Origin: Zeus faber | Lineage: Eukaryota; Chordata; Actinopteri; Zeiformes; Zeidae | Assembly: GCA_960531495.1 (NCBI GenBank) | Contig: OY482846.1 | Coordinates: forward strand, 34,911,311 to 34,975,310 | Direction of reading: 5' to 3' | Length of the DNA: 64,000 nucleotides | In this document: positions 48,323 to 62,009 of the stretch, piece by piece | Position numbering within the stretch: position 1 is the first letter of the stretch | How the letters are laid out: each line of letters opens with the position of its first letter | Notes under the pieces: generated by a model | What the model was told of the DNA's origin: nothing | Databases searched by the model: none | What the model saw: the letters and a program-made list of their open reading frames with translations, nothing else | Translations under genes and position numbers: made by a program

Positions 48323-50030
48323 GCATCGACATATTGAGCACTCCCGCTCTAGCACATCCAACAGATGCTTGATTGGATTGAGATTTGGGGAATTTGGAGG
48401 CCAAGTCAACGCCATGAATTCTTTGTCATGCCTCAAACCATTCCTGAACATTTCTTGCAGTGTGGCAGGGTACATTGTCCTGCTGAAAGAGGCCACTGCC
48501 ATCAGGGAATGCCACTGCCATGAAGGGATGTACTTGATCTGCAACAATGTTTAGGTAGGTGGTACGTGTCAAAAGCCCTTTTCCCACGTGGAATCAATTA
48601 CATTGCTGCATAAAAATATCGTGCAAAGCCAATAGGTAGTCATTCACACATTGGCCTTCTTCACGGAAAAGTTCCGTATGGAGTGTGTTCCCACATTAGA
48701 TGACTTTTAACGACACAGTACGTCATGGGTTAGGGTTAATACTTTATGTCCATTGTAGATGCGATCGTTTGTACAATCTTTCGGCAACATATGCACAGTC
48801 TGAATCGTTTTTGCTTTTATTCTGGCTCTCAGAGACCAGAGCTTCACTTGCCCGGCACTCCCGGACAGACTCTTCCCTCCACTAACGGAGCCAGGACATG
48901 GGGACAGAGCCCCTCTCCACGAACGCAATTACCCGTACCAATGTAATTAAATAAGTGTGATAATTTTCAACCAGTCCCGCACTCTCTGCCTCCGGAGAAG
49001 TAATGTTCTCCCTGTCCACTCGTTCCCCGTGCTCCGGTGTAGACGCCGGGCAGGACAAGAGTGCCATTTATTTTTTAAGAAGAAAACGAATACATTTTAA
49101 GAATATGAAGAATTTTCTCTGTAGAGACTGGACGTGTTTCAGTTTCTCGTCTTTGCAGCCGAGCGCCACGTTTGGATTAGACTCGCCATTTTTTGGAATG
49201 TTTCTTTTTCCTCCCAAACACAAATAATTTTTGAAATATTTGTACGAAACTCTACATTACAGCAATGATACTGATTCCATTCCCACACACTTCCATTCAC
49301 AGCCATATCAGCATTTTCCCGGAAATAATACTTTATTGAGAGGGTTGACACCAGTTTCCCACATGACACGAATATGGAACATTGCCAGTAGATTTACAGC
49401 TTTCAGTGCAAGTGGGGAAAGGGGCTAAAGTAACATCCACATGAATGCCAGGACCCAAGGTTTCCTGGCAGAACATTGCCCAGAGCATCACACTGCCTTC
49501 ACTGGCTTATCATCTTCCCATAGTGAATCCTGGTGCCATCCCTACCCCAGGTAAATGACACCCAGCCATCCACATGATGGAGAAGAAAACATGAAGAGTT
49601 AAATGGACATGAGCACTCTAACCATTCTGCAGCTACACAACCCCATACACATCAAGCTGTGATGCAGTGTGTGTTCTGACACCTTTCTATCAGAGCAGCA
49701 TTAACTTTTACAGCATTTTGTGCTACAGTAGCTCTGTAACTTTTGGGAGGTACTAACCAATGCATACCAGGAACACCGCACAATACCGGCTGTTATGGAG
49801 ATGCTCTGACCCAGTCGTCTAGCCATCACAATTTGGTCCTTGTCAAAGTGGCTCAGATCCTTACGCTTTCCCATTTTTCCTGCTTCCAACACATCAGCTT
49901 CAAGAACTGACTGTTCACTTGCTGCCTAATATATCCCACCTCTTGACAGGTGTCATTGGAGCGAGATGAGCAATGTTATTCACTTCAAATGTCAGCGGTT
50001 TTAATGTTGCAGCAGATATATATATATACA
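48323..50030 (-). pseudogene. Tc1-like transposon, minus strand, split by a nested insertion
   Basis: From the high end: a terminal region near 50030, then the transposase N-terminus (about 49890-49780: [14 protein letters not shown]), then central parts to 49430. The element resumes at 48570 and carries the C-terminal P-N-S-P-N-L-N-P-I-K motif (about 48400-48370). The intervening 48574-49426 is another transposon. The distal end is lost at the hAT fragment. The same family occurs at 54504-55290. Confidence 0.85.
48574..49426. mobile_element. 853-bp DNA transposon nested in the Tc1 element, 3-bp target duplication
   Basis: Termini AGCCCTTTTCCCAC and (reverse complement of the right end) AGCCCCTTTCCCCAC are inverted repeats. 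AAA flanks both sides (48571-48573 and 49427-49429); removing the element with one AAA restores a continuous Tc1 sequence. A 3-bp duplication is compatible with PIF/Harbinger-like elements. No transposase seen. Confidence 0.8.
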
Positions 50031-50398
50031 GCAAGACAGCAAGATTTACAGCCCATTGAATTGAATTTAATTGAGGGACAGAACTTGCTCCCTTCCTTAC
50101 CCACATTCCACAAAAGGTTGCCGATAAAAAGAAAACTACTGTAAGTCCAATTTCAGATACCAAGCTCATTATCCAAATGGAGTTATAATTGAGATACTTT
50201 TTGAAAAAAAAAAGAAGAAAAAAAGTTATGTAGAAATAATTATCTGAGCTGCATCCATTATACTGGAGAGAAGAGTCATGCTGTGAGCGTCTCTGTTTTC
50301 ACTCCGATACAAGAGGGGGATAATTGCACTTTTCAGGGCTTGGGCCGACGGTAACGCGCATGCAGGCATGCCTGCATGCACGCATGCAGGCATGCACA

Positions 50399-50419
50399 CG
50401 CACACACGCACACACACAC

Positions 50420-50476
<57 letters not shown>
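50399..50476. repeat. (CA)n microsatellite
   Basis: CA tract preceded by tandem GCATGC/CATGCAGG palindromic units at 50358-50398. Confidence 0.95.
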
Positions 50477-50479
<3 letters not shown>

Positions 50480-50984
50480 GCAACTGCAGTTGGAAAGGTG
50501 GTGCAAGGTCATATAGATAAAGTAAAAAATCTGCTAAAAGATCAAATGGTTCCTGTAGATCGAATGCAGTGAAATGCGATTCGGGGGCGGATTGGAGCAG
50601 ACGGGACTGAGGCAGAGGGCATGATTGGAAGGAAGGAAGGACATGCTTTGCAGGAGGTGGGGAAGGATGTGGCAGGCGTGAGATGCGAGCTGAAAGGCCA
50701 TCAGGACAGTGATATCAAGACTCGAGGAGGGTGGGGGGGTTTCTAATTCCACTTTAAAAAAGTAAATAATGGAAATTTGCTCTTGTGCTGCAAGATCAAA
50801 ATGATGGCTGTGTTAATTTATCAGTATAATAATAGCTTACCATAATAATGAAAAGCTACTGTATAATAATGAGTATAATAATTATGGTAAGCCCACACCA
50901 TGAAATGTAAAATCAGTCAAGACAGAGAATTATTTAAAAGCCACCACCTGCGTCCTATACACCGCAAGAGTAACAGATTCAAGA

Positions 50985-51385
50985 TTCAAGAGGTTTATTT
51001 GTCACATACATATACATACTGTACGTTCATACACATATGCAGTGAAATGTCTCTGCAACGCAGCTGGAGGTTATGCACAATAGTTACTTAACCGAACATA
51101 ATATCTAACCTAATTACTACCTAGCTAACTAACTGAAACTAACTAATTTCTAAAATGGAATGCAGTTAGTGAATAGAGTTATATAAATAAAAATAAAATA
51201 AGACTCAAAAAGGTAATACAGAGTGGGGTGGACAAAATAGAAGTAAAGAGAATAGAGTTTTGTATAGGCTATTTGTATATACAGATATGTGCAGTGAGGT
51301 GCATGTGAATAAAGTGAGTATGGTGATATATAGTACAGTATACAACAGTACCACACAGCAATACAATAACCCCAAATAGAACAGC
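50985..51385 (-). mobile_element. 3-prime end of APE-type LINE, minus strand
   Basis: Reverse complement of the 3-prime UTR at about 22800-23218. It begins (plus orientation) ATTCAAGAGGTTTATTTGTC and includes GCAGTGAAATGTCTC. 5-prime truncated. Confidence 0.75.
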
Positions 51386-51640
51386 AACCCAGAACAGGAG
51401 CAGCCATTTATTTCTACAGAACAGCTATACACATCCAAACTTCCAAGGCAACAACCGGCTACGTCAGTCCACATCACGGTCCTGTCCTCTGACACAAAAA
51501 ACACAACCCAATACCAACAGAACATCCCGAACAACTGAAAACACAAAATAAGACACAACGGAGACCTTAACAAATCAAGACCCATAATGCTTTGCATCGA
51601 ACACAACATACAGCCACAGCCCACCTCCTTCGGTCACTAC

Positions 51641-51671
<31 letters not shown>

Positions 51672-51678
51672 GAAGAAG

Positions 51679-51707
<29 letters not shown>
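51641..51707. repeat. (AAT)n microsatellite
   Basis: ATA/AAT trinucleotides with a short GAAGAAG interruption. Confidence 0.93.
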
Positions 51708-52471
<764 letters not shown>

Positions 52472-52797
52472 GGTGGGGAGGGGAGGAGTGGAGTTTGTAC
52501 CATATCACATTTGGGCTCCGGCTCGGGCTCCATGGAAACTCAATCACTTTCTGCAATGGGATGAGAGAGGTTTTTTCATGAAAGAAAAGGGGATGAAAAT
52601 TCTGGGGTCCTTCTTATAACTGGAGTTCTCTCGAGTGTTTTCAATTGGCCATTTCAGACTATTGGTAATTATCGCAATTCCCATTTCATGTTTTTCTCAA
52701 GAAGTATATGATAAGAATATATCAAATCTGTTCTTCAAAACCAAGTATTTTGAGCGAGATTGTACTTCCACTGTTTTGCTGAAGGAGTGGTCTAAAT

Positions 52798-53392
52798 CAG
52801 GGGTTCCCAAGCTGGTGTCCGTGGTCCCTGACCGCAGGAAAATTACCGTATCATAATCTTTCTTGTGTAATAATTATTACACATACATTTTCACAAAATA
52901 GTTGAACTTAACCTCTCTAATGATGGCAAGATTCTTTGTTGTTGTTAGCCTTGCACTTTTTGACAGGGAGGTTGAAATGAAATGCTATAAACCATATATT
53001 ACATATTTATAATATCATCATATACTGAGAATGAATTCCTAATATTTATGTTAATATACCTAATATTTATACTCCTTTCCAAAATATTTATAATTCAACT
53101 ACTTTGAGGTGAGAGACTCCTATTCCGAAGTTTGACAAATCAGGGGTTCCCAAACTGAGGTCCACAGACCCCTAGGGGCACTTGAAGAGTTGCAGGGGGT
53201 CGGCAGCAATCTATGTACATTTTTCCAAAATATTTATGTTAAACCGATCTAAGAAGGTTCAAGTGAAATGATAAATGATAAAAATCATATTGAAATTTTA
53301 TTATAGGCGGATAGCTGTGTGCAACTTTCTTTGGAAGATGGAAATTGAGGGGACCGCCTAAGGGGCCATGAACCTCAGCTTGGGAGCCCCTG
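52798..53392. mobile_element. hAT-type MITE with perfect 8-bp target duplication
   Basis: Left CAGGGGTTCCCAAGCTG and right (reverse complement) CAGGGGCTCCCAAGCTG are inverted ends. GTCTAAAT flanks both sides (52790-52797 and 53393-53400). A second copy of the left end, CAGGGGTTCCCAAACTG, starts at 53141 inside, so the element may be composite. Confidence 0.9.
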
Positions 53393-53400
53393 GTCTAAAT

Positions 53401-54467
53401 CCATGCAGAATCCATCTATACAGACAGTGAACCCTTAGCCACCGCCTTAAAGTGCTATGAAAGTTTTGTAAAACATTTAACTGTATATCTTCCTCACATA
53501 TTTTATGGTTGGCCCTCTGTCGTTGCTGTGTGGTGAAGAATAGAAATATTTTACCTTAAATAATTTGTAACTTGCTTTGCTACACTATCACTCATCTATT
53601 CACAGAATCTGTATGCACCCCTCTATATTGATGTCAATTTTATATGTTCAGGTTCATGCTTTATTTTTTATTGCTATATATTCTCTCTGCGCATGTGTTG
53701 TTGCGTGCATGAGTTGTAGTGTGGTGCGCTGTGTGACAATTAAAGATTCTTCTATCTCTATTAATTGAACTTGTTTTTTATTTATTATTGGGAATTGTTA
53801 TTTCAAAATCCTGGCCCTACTGACAGGTAATTATGATTTAATCTATCCATCTCAGGATATACTGTACATTATGTATGAATTCTCTTTATGTACCAGAAAG
53901 AAAAAAAACATTACAAAAAAAATATATTTTATTCCAGGTCAGAATGTCTCTCCATTTTGTGATTAAATTACAAACATCAAATAGGCATGGTCATGAATTA
54001 TTGCTGCTCGCCAGACCTCGGAGCTAGTTACACAGCTCTGTCCTCACGCTGCAAGTTTTTTCTCTTTTTTTCAGCCTGATTAAATATTTATCTTATGTTC
54101 CAAAAATAAAGCTGGAGATCCGTCTTTGAAATTCCGAGGGAAGAGACAGCGGAGGGCTTTTGTATTGTCGGCCCCCGAAATGCGCTCACGTCGCACGTCG
54201 ACACAACCCAGTGGGCGAAGTCGATGGCTTATCCTCGGGAGTCGCCTTGTAAGAATAAACAATAAACAAGAAAAATTTGTCAATATGCAATACAGTAAAC
54301 CTAAAAGATTAACAATAAAAAATACACATATATCAACAATTCACATTTTGTACCCCCCAGGAGCCATTCACACTGCATTTCCTTTCAACAGTTTTTTCAT
54401 TTACGTCACGGCGCACTGATGCAGGATTTGCTACGCGAAATACGCCCTCGCTTTTGATTTTGTAAGA

Positions 54468-54469
<2 letters not shown>
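53401..54469. other. Gene-free stretch
   Basis: A LINE-tail-like segment ends near 53760 (GTGTGACAATTAAAGATTCT). A CG-containing patch at 54120-54250 has no recognisable coding family. Confidence 0.4.

Positions 54470-54503
<34 letters not shown>
54470..54503. repeat. (TA)n microsatellite
   Basis: Pure TA tract at the start of the Tc1 copy. Confidence 0.93.
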
Positions 54504-54507
<4 letters not shown>

Positions 54508-55193
54508 CACATCAGCCACAGCAAATAAAACCACTGACAGGTGAAGTGAATAACATTGCTCATCTCGTTCCAATGTCATCTGTCAAGGGTTGGGATATAT
54601 TAGATAGCAAGTGAACAGTCAGTTCTTGAAGTTGATGTGTTGGAAGCAGGAAATATGGGCAGGCGTAAGGATCTGAGCAACTTTGACAAGGACCAAATTG
54701 TGATGGCTAGACGACTGGGTCAGAGCATCTCCAAAACGTCAGGTCTTGTGGGGGTGTTCCCGTCATGCAGTGGTTAGTAGCTACCAAAGGTGGTCCAAGG
54801 AAGAACAACTGGTGAACGGAAGACAGGGTCATGGGCGCCCATGAGCTCATCGATGCGCGTGGGGAGCAAAGGCTTGTCTGGTCCAATCCCACAGAAGAGC
54901 TACTGCAGCACAATTTTCTGAAAAAAGTTGATGCTGCTATGATAGAAAGTGTCAGACAGCTTGTCATCACAGCTTGCTGCGTATGGGGCTGTGTAGCCGC
55001 AGACCGGTCAGAGTGCCCATGCTGACCCCTGGATATGTGAATGCCGGAACTGGACCATGGAGCAATGGAAGAAGTTGGCCTGGTCGGAATCACGTTTTCC
55101 TTTACATCATGTGGATGGCCGGGTGCGTGTGCATGGTTTACCTGGGGGAGAGATGGCACCGGTGGAGGCAGTGTGATGCTCTGGGCAATGTAC

Positions 55194-55245
<52 letters not shown>

Positions 55246-55290
55246 GTATATATGTATATATAACTCTCAACCTTTGGGATTACCTACCGA
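54504..55290 (+). pseudogene. Tc1-like transposon, plus strand, degenerate
   Basis: Same family as 48323-50030, opposite strand. ATG at 54655 begins the transposase N-terminus ([14 protein letters not shown]). Frameshifts follow within about 100 bases. TA repeats lie at both sides (54470-54503 and 55199-55240), the second splitting the element where the central region should continue. The C-terminal part is absent. Confidence 0.8.
55199..55240. repeat. (TA)n microsatellite inside Tc1 copy
   Basis: TA tract flanked by ACTGTCTATATA and TATATAGACAGT, which makes the whole a long palindrome. Confidence 0.93.
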
Positions 55291-57800
55291 AAATATGCAT
55301 TATTTGTTCACTAAAGAGTAAATGGATTGAGGAGAAAAACAATGTGTATACAGTTTATATACAATATCTGTGTGTCGGAATTTTGATTAAAGTCACAAAA
55401 GGATCAAAAATGTGCTTCATCTTTGTCATTTGTTTTCACAGAGGACGAGGAGGGGGTGTGGACACGGTGTCCTGACTAACTCGAACAACACGGATATTTA
55501 TTACAAACAGAAGTTGCGTGTGTTTAAAATCTAAAACTCCCAGTCACAACCTTGCCCCACGCAGAGCGCCGTAGGCAAACAGGGATCGATGCGGAGACGG
55601 ATCCAGGAACTGGCGTTTGCATGTTTAGTCAAAATGGTGCATTCCCTTGATCCTAGTGTAAATGCAGTTGTTACAACTTCCATTAAACCTGGCCTTCTGC
55701 ACAGCATATTAAAGGCTGTACGGTTTGTGAGAATACTACTGACAGTCACCCAGTTTAAAGATTCGATTTTGAGATTTTAATTGATCAGGATGTGGATGTA
55801 GTGCAACTAACCAACTTTCTAATGCGGATGAATATATAAAAGGGACAATGCAGAGCCAGTTGGTCATTATTGCAAAATAATCCCACATGGTAATCAAGGT
55901 CTTTTAATCCATTCTGAAGGGGGTTCTTTTGTGATAATGACTGCCTGGCTGCCCATTATCCTGCTTATTACACAGCTACTTAATAAATTAATAAATTCTT
56001 GAGGCGGAATATGGATTTTAAGCATGTGTAGTTCAAGAGCTTCCACTAAGAAAAATGACATGTGACTAAGATATTTACTGTTATTAATGCATCTCTTCAT
56101 GTCTCCATTGTAGTTTTTGTGGAGCACCATCGCCGCTATTGACCAATTAGAATCGAGTAGTCCACAAAGCCGTGTAATACTAGGATAATTGAAAATAATT
56201 GTAGAAAAATCCAATGGAGGGCATTAAAACCTCAATGCACACAATTTTGTAAAATGGTTTAGTTGGACGGGGGCCCAAGTAGGAAAATATTGTCTCAGGT
56301 CCCATGATCCCATGTGGCTGTGCTGTTAAAAGAATAGAACTGTTGATATAGATTATATTTACCTATATCAATCCAAATGTCCAAACATCCGGCGCAAATT
56401 AAGGAATTATGTATATAATATACATAATTATTTGTATAATATAAGCCATGACTATATTTAGGATTGTGTTCTATAATATATCTAGATTATATTGTGCTAT
56501 TAATTATTACTCTATAACTCTTACTCCTGATATGTGCATAATGGATATTATTGTCTGTTTGCTTATTGTGATATTCATTTATGTAAAAATTAGGCCTATC
56601 ATTTTTTTACTAAAACCCAGTGGTTTAAAAAATGAGTACAGTAGAACCTACCTCATCCCACAAGATTTAGATATTTGTTTTGTTTGTTCTGTGTGTAATA
56701 AAAATATGATTATTTTGGGTTATTTTGAGGGTTGCGTGGGATTTGCCATTGTTTGGCAAAGCAATGGCAAATTGATTGAAATGCCGATTCAAGCACTCAT
56801 GATCTGCTGCTTTCAGATATACAGTTCATCTCACAAAAGCACCTGTAAAACTAAGTGATAAAATACCCTCTCCGTGCTCTGTCCAGCATTGGCCCCTCGC
56901 CACATTGCATTCACAATAAAAAGTAAATTCAAACAGTTTACACATCGAAGGAATAATGACAGCTCCGACATTTCTTTGCAAGTTACACGGATTCCAAATG
57001 ATAATACCGATGGTCATTGAAGGGATATTAAAAATTATGCTATGTACTATTATACATATTTTGGGTAGTTTAGAATTGTGTGTACTGCACACACACAAAG
57101 GTATTGCAATTGCAGCAATATTACATGAGCCAAATGGCATACTAGCGTGAAGGTTTTTAATATGTCCGAAACCATAATATGCTATGACGTAGGTCACTTA
57201 ATATATGCCCTTATTATGTACCCTGAAATGTGGGTAAAAATATAAATATAGTAGCCTGAGGAGGTTTCCAAGTGGCCTCTGTGGCGTAAAATTTGAATTA
57301 AAGTATGAGAAATAAAAGTCACGAGGCACGGGTAGCAGCCCCAGGGGCACACCAAGGTAGGCCAAGCATACCTGTACTAGAGACATTGTGGCAGGTACGA
57401 TACCCAGAAGAGGAAAATGTCTACATAAGTAGATAACAAGTACATAAGAAGGCCGCGAAAATTAATACTAAGCAAAGAAAGCAGCTACACCGATCACCAA
57501 GCAACGCAGGAGGTAAACAAACACTCTGACGGCAAAGATTACACTAAAGCACAGACTGATCCACTCAGGTGACTTTTCAGGTGACTTCCCAGATACTACA
57601 CAGGGTCAGCGTAATGGAAAATGTGCAGCTATTAATGCAAAACAATGCCCAATGGGGTGATCAGGACCCCAATGCCAATGATTTTCAAACATTATTTCTC
57701 TTGAATTGTCAGTCTTGAATTTCTAAAACAATTCTCCAAATAGGGCTCTCAATAGATTTAACACATCTTTCTCAATGCTAAAACAACCTCCATACCACCC
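55291..57800. other. AT-rich single-copy-looking DNA, no gene
   Basis: Between about 55850 and 57200 I see no transposon ends, microsatellites or open reading frames of note. TAAT/ATTA cores are frequent. It could hold conserved non-coding elements, but only alignment could tell. Confidence 0.35.
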
Positions 57801-58350
57801 TGTTTTTCCCACAGTGCATTCAAATAACTGAATTCTTAGCCTTTTTTTTGTACACACAGACAACTTAAAACCAGGTCCAGATCAAAAACTAACGTACTTG
57901 TACAGTAGTTGTCAACCCTGGAATATAGTAGATCATAAAAAGAAGCATATTACATTTTGAACGCAATTTATGATTTGTGAAACCTTTATTATATTTGTTA
58001 AAACAGGAAAAAGGTCGGTTTTACAGGATTTTCCTCACTGACCACATAAAACAAGGCATATTTCAAAAGCTACTGTAATTATGGCTGTCAAACCTGGAGG
58101 AGATTATAATAACAGTACTAGTATAACAGTATAATAGCAGGAAAAAAGGTGGTTAGAAATCCAGTAATATCTGTGTTTTGCCAAATCAGAAATGGTGTTT
58201 AAAATGCAATATAGGATTGTTATTATAATGTTATCTAGGTTTGGCTACTATATACACAGTAGATTTTGATCTGGACCTGGTTTTAAGTGGTCTGTGTTTA
58301 TTCAAAAAGGCTAAGAATCCAAAGTAATTTGAACGCACCATGAAAAAACT
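57801..58350. mobile_element. Non-autonomous DNA transposon with long inverted ends
   Basis: Left (about 57815-57897) and right (about 58260-58341) ends are imperfect inverted repeats of about 80 bases sharing ATTCTTAGCC, CTTAAAACCAGGTCCAGATC and a TGCRTTCAAAT outer part. No transposase and no clear target duplication found. Confidence 0.75.
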
Positions 58351-58569
58351 CTGCAACCCGTCTGCCGTCTGCCTCATTTATTATGTCATTTCATTAATAG
58401 CGCCGTTAAAATGTTCATGCTCGTGTTCTTTGTTTGGTAAGGATCCTTAATCTGGTGCCACAGTAATTGCACCATACACTCGGTTAAAAACATTCAAATC
58501 AACGTTGAGCTGGCGGACTCATGTCCCGGTCCTTGAGCCATCTTGAGGGTGTGTTTTTCATTTTGATTT

Positions 58570-59236
58570 TTTTTTATATTCTCTTATACACTCCCACACA
58601 AATCTCCACCAGACCAGGGCCCGCGGGGGCAGGAGAAGTGCGAATGATTCAGGTTCGACATGCTTGAAGGACCCACACCCCCATGCCCCGCAAATTGAAC
58701 TGTAATTACCAACAGCTGGGCTACATGGAGCGCCTCCGGGTGCTTTCCAGAGCTCCTTGGAGGGTGGTGCAGGGTGCAGGAGGTGGATGTTGGCCTTGCT
58801 CCCGCCATGTGGCTTCTCTGTGGCAGGTGCCCCGGGAGTGGTGGAGGGCCCACAAATCTGGCTGTCTGCGGCAGTCGGCGGGCGGGCTGACATCCAGGTG
58901 TCCCGAGGGCACTCTGCTATATGGGTTGGTGCTCGGGGCTTGTGGCCAGGTGGGACATCTAGTCCGTTGTGGTATGGCAGGCCTCACATTTTGCGCGGGC
59001 CAATGATGGACATGGGGGACCCTCCGGAACGGGACTGGTTTATCCTCGTCAGGGCTGTGCGTGGGTGTTGCTCCATGGGCTTACTTTCCTGTGGTCTGGG
59101 GGGTCATGGGAATGCGGGGCATGGTGCGCTGAGCTTTCCTGCAGTTGTGGAGTGTCTATACAGCTGCGGGACTCTTTCCACTGCTTGAAGGTGCTACAAT
59201 ATAATTCCGACCTCATACACCAGAACTAATAGGGAC
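58570..59236 (-). repeat. Unclassified repeat family U, fullest copy, minus strand
   Basis: The single copy in the window that spans both parts found at 24771-25005 and 27150-27740. GC-rich. Its open frames on both strands are not conserved between copies. Confidence 0.7.
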
Positions 59237-59260
59237 AAGTCCCATGCACTCACTGGTGGA

Positions 59261-59264
59261 CACG

Positions 59265-59296
<32 letters not shown>
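59261..59296. repeat. (CA)n microsatellite
   Basis: Short CA tract. Confidence 0.93.
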
Positions 59297-59297
<1 letters not shown>

Positions 59298-59812
59298 ACC
59301 AGAACCTGCTTTAAACACACCCCCGAACATCCTCCCTCTCCTTTCCTCCCTCATTTACTGCCATAGCTCGCACAGGAAGAGGCCACGTGCCCAATTGCTG
59401 CTCCAATTTTCCTGGACTTATTTAACTGTGTTGCTGTATCGCTACATGTTTCTATGTTAACGTTTTGCCATGTACATTTTGTTAACTTTTATGTTAATTT
59501 GTCTCACCTGTGGTGATTACCCCCTCTTGGAGTATGTGATGATGATTAGTTGTTCATAGACCAAAACATGGTAAGATCGTTCTCTAAAGAGGGGGATTGG
59601 TGGCGGTTCTGTGTAGCAAAAAGCTCTTGTCATCCCACAGGTCGTCCCCAGGACAGAGTTATTGCAGCAGTTCTTGATGATTAAAGAATGAATAAAGAGT
59701 TGCATTGCAGAGAAGTTGAACTCCACTTGCAGACTAACTCTGTCCTAGATGCAATGGCACAAATACCTTGTGTTGTATGCTCAGCATGCTGACAGCACAG
59801 GTTAAAAAAAAG

Positions 59813-59878
59813 AACGGGAATTGTTGATATCAACAATTGCAATTCTTGATATCAACAATTTATTTTTTGATATCAATA
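59813..59878. repeat. Palindromic GATATC-centred tandem repeat
   Basis: AATTGTTGATATCAACAATT (59819-59838) is a perfect 20-bp palindrome. Two further TTGATATCAA units follow. Confidence 0.8.
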
Positions 59879-61416
59879 TATATACAGTATGTTTTCTTTT
59901 AATGAAATTGTAGTTTTATAACCTGTTCAGTTAGAATTGCAACTTTTTCAAAAAAGTGAAAATATACTGTATGCAGATGAGGAGATGAGCGGTGAAGGGA
60001 ATGAGGTGCCGGCATGGCAAGAGTAAGTGATATGATCTGGAGTGACAGGAGAGTTAGTGACATGGCATACTAACAACAACCCAGATGAAATAAACTCATA
60101 GGGGAATTCATAACAAAAGGTTGTCCTCAAAGGGATCCATGCCTTCTACAAAATAATCCTCTACATCTGTAAATCAACTGGTGCAGATTCTCCAACCTCA
60201 TCACTACTAAATCATTTTCAGTGCTTGATGCACTGTCAGCATCTTTTTTGCCACTTTTCTTTCCAAGTACAGTTGTTTTCCTTTGCTCTGGAATAGTTTT
60301 CACCATTTTCCCTTGAATGAATAAGGAGGATTTTAGTGTGGTGATTGGTGCATTGTTGTACAGCATAAATAAGCATTTGCATAAGCATAAGCATTTTTGC
60401 ATACAAAAAAGCTTAACAGTCTGAAAACAAACTTCAACAAAACAACACAAAACTTGCCGGAGAGACAAAAACTGGATAAGTTATGTTACGTACAAGTATG
60501 GTTTGCTGGTATGGCTGTGGGTATAAAAATCCAAATAAAGATGATTAAATGTGTATACGTTGATACGGGCATGGGTAACAATGACTGAGTAGGTATGGAT
60601 TATATAGCTACGTTATTACTTAGTAATTACAATAAGGTATAATGTTATTACAATATTACTACAACATCACAGTTTCAACATCAACATTGCGCTAAGGTCT
60701 CTCCTGGAAAATTAATAAATAAAAAAATCTGTGATAAATCCTGATTATATAAAGCTATGATAAAGTCATTATTGCTTCCGAGTCACGCCGGGGCCAAAAA
60801 GCCAAATCGCTAATTGTTATTTGTAAAACAGCTTTAGTGAAAATAAATAGATTAGGTCTCTAGAAGTATCGTTGTGCAAAACTTGTGTCCGATCCCATAA
60901 CCCCTAAAATCACAAGCCGCGCTTTTGTACCTCAAAAATCATTTTTTTCCCCTCCCTTTTTACAGCCTTTCTGGTTTTACTGGGTCACAGTCATGGCTTA
61001 TGCAACACTTTTTTTTGGTGGAAATTCAGGACTGGTGGTTCAATTTTTTGGCATTGGTCACTCTGGGTGGAACGGCGGTACATCTGAGCTGAATGCAGAT
61101 GGCCTTTTCTCCGTTATTTTTCTATTTATCTGGATTTTACCTGAAATGGTTAAATCACTTCTCTGTGAAAATGTAGTGTCGTTTAAAAAAACCTGACACT
61201 ATAAAAAAATGTTTTTTTTTTAATGCTCGAGTACAGTAAAGAGAGAAAGGAAATGGTAAGGAAACAGACAGAAAAAGATCACCTGCTGGAGTTGAACTAT
61301 GGCTGCTGCAGGCATTTTGCCTGTATGGTACTCACGCTCATCCAGTTGAGCCACCAGGAGCACCCCAGAGTAATCAGGAGGATGTTTGAGGGTGTGTTCA
61401 AAGCAGGTTCTGGTGT
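59879..61416. other. No gene recognised
   Basis: AT-rich DNA. Open frames at 60127-60468 (minus) and 60885-61196 (plus) show no family similarity I can recognise. Confidence 0.4.
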
Positions 61417-61418
61417 GC

Positions 61419-61491
<73 letters not shown>

Positions 61492-61507
61492 TGGGTGTGT
61501 GTGTGTG
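61417..61507. repeat. (TG)n microsatellite
   Basis: About 90 bp of TG ending in GGGTG interruptions. Confidence 0.96.
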
Positions 61508-62009
61508 AATGCAGTTTTTGTGGGCAGTTTTTATGGGACAAAAAAGTCCAAGTCCAAAAGAGTCCAGAAAATAATTTTCTGCTCTCTTCCCGTTGAAAGC
61601 ATAAAATAAAAGATGTGCGAGAGTATAACAATTTACTAGGGAGGAAGATGCGCAGAACAGAAGGTATTGGAGGCCGATGATCTGCTGTGGCGACCCCTAA
61701 GGGGAGCAGCAGAAAGAAGAAGGACATTTTTATTGTTATTATTATTATTTAGTGTCTCATTAGTGTTATTTTAATAATTATTTTTGAATAATTATTTTGA
61801 TGTATACTTATGTCATTCCATTTTAGAGTAGAATCCAATAACTTTTATCCGATAAGGTTTATACACTTACTCCGCTTCATTTAAAAGCAAATACTTTACT
61901 ATTTACTCAGCTAGTCACTACAGTGAATCTTCACTGGCCTCACAATTCGATTACAATTCACCTGCCAACGATTCTCGATGCATCTCAAAGTATCGCATCC
62001 CCAATTTTT

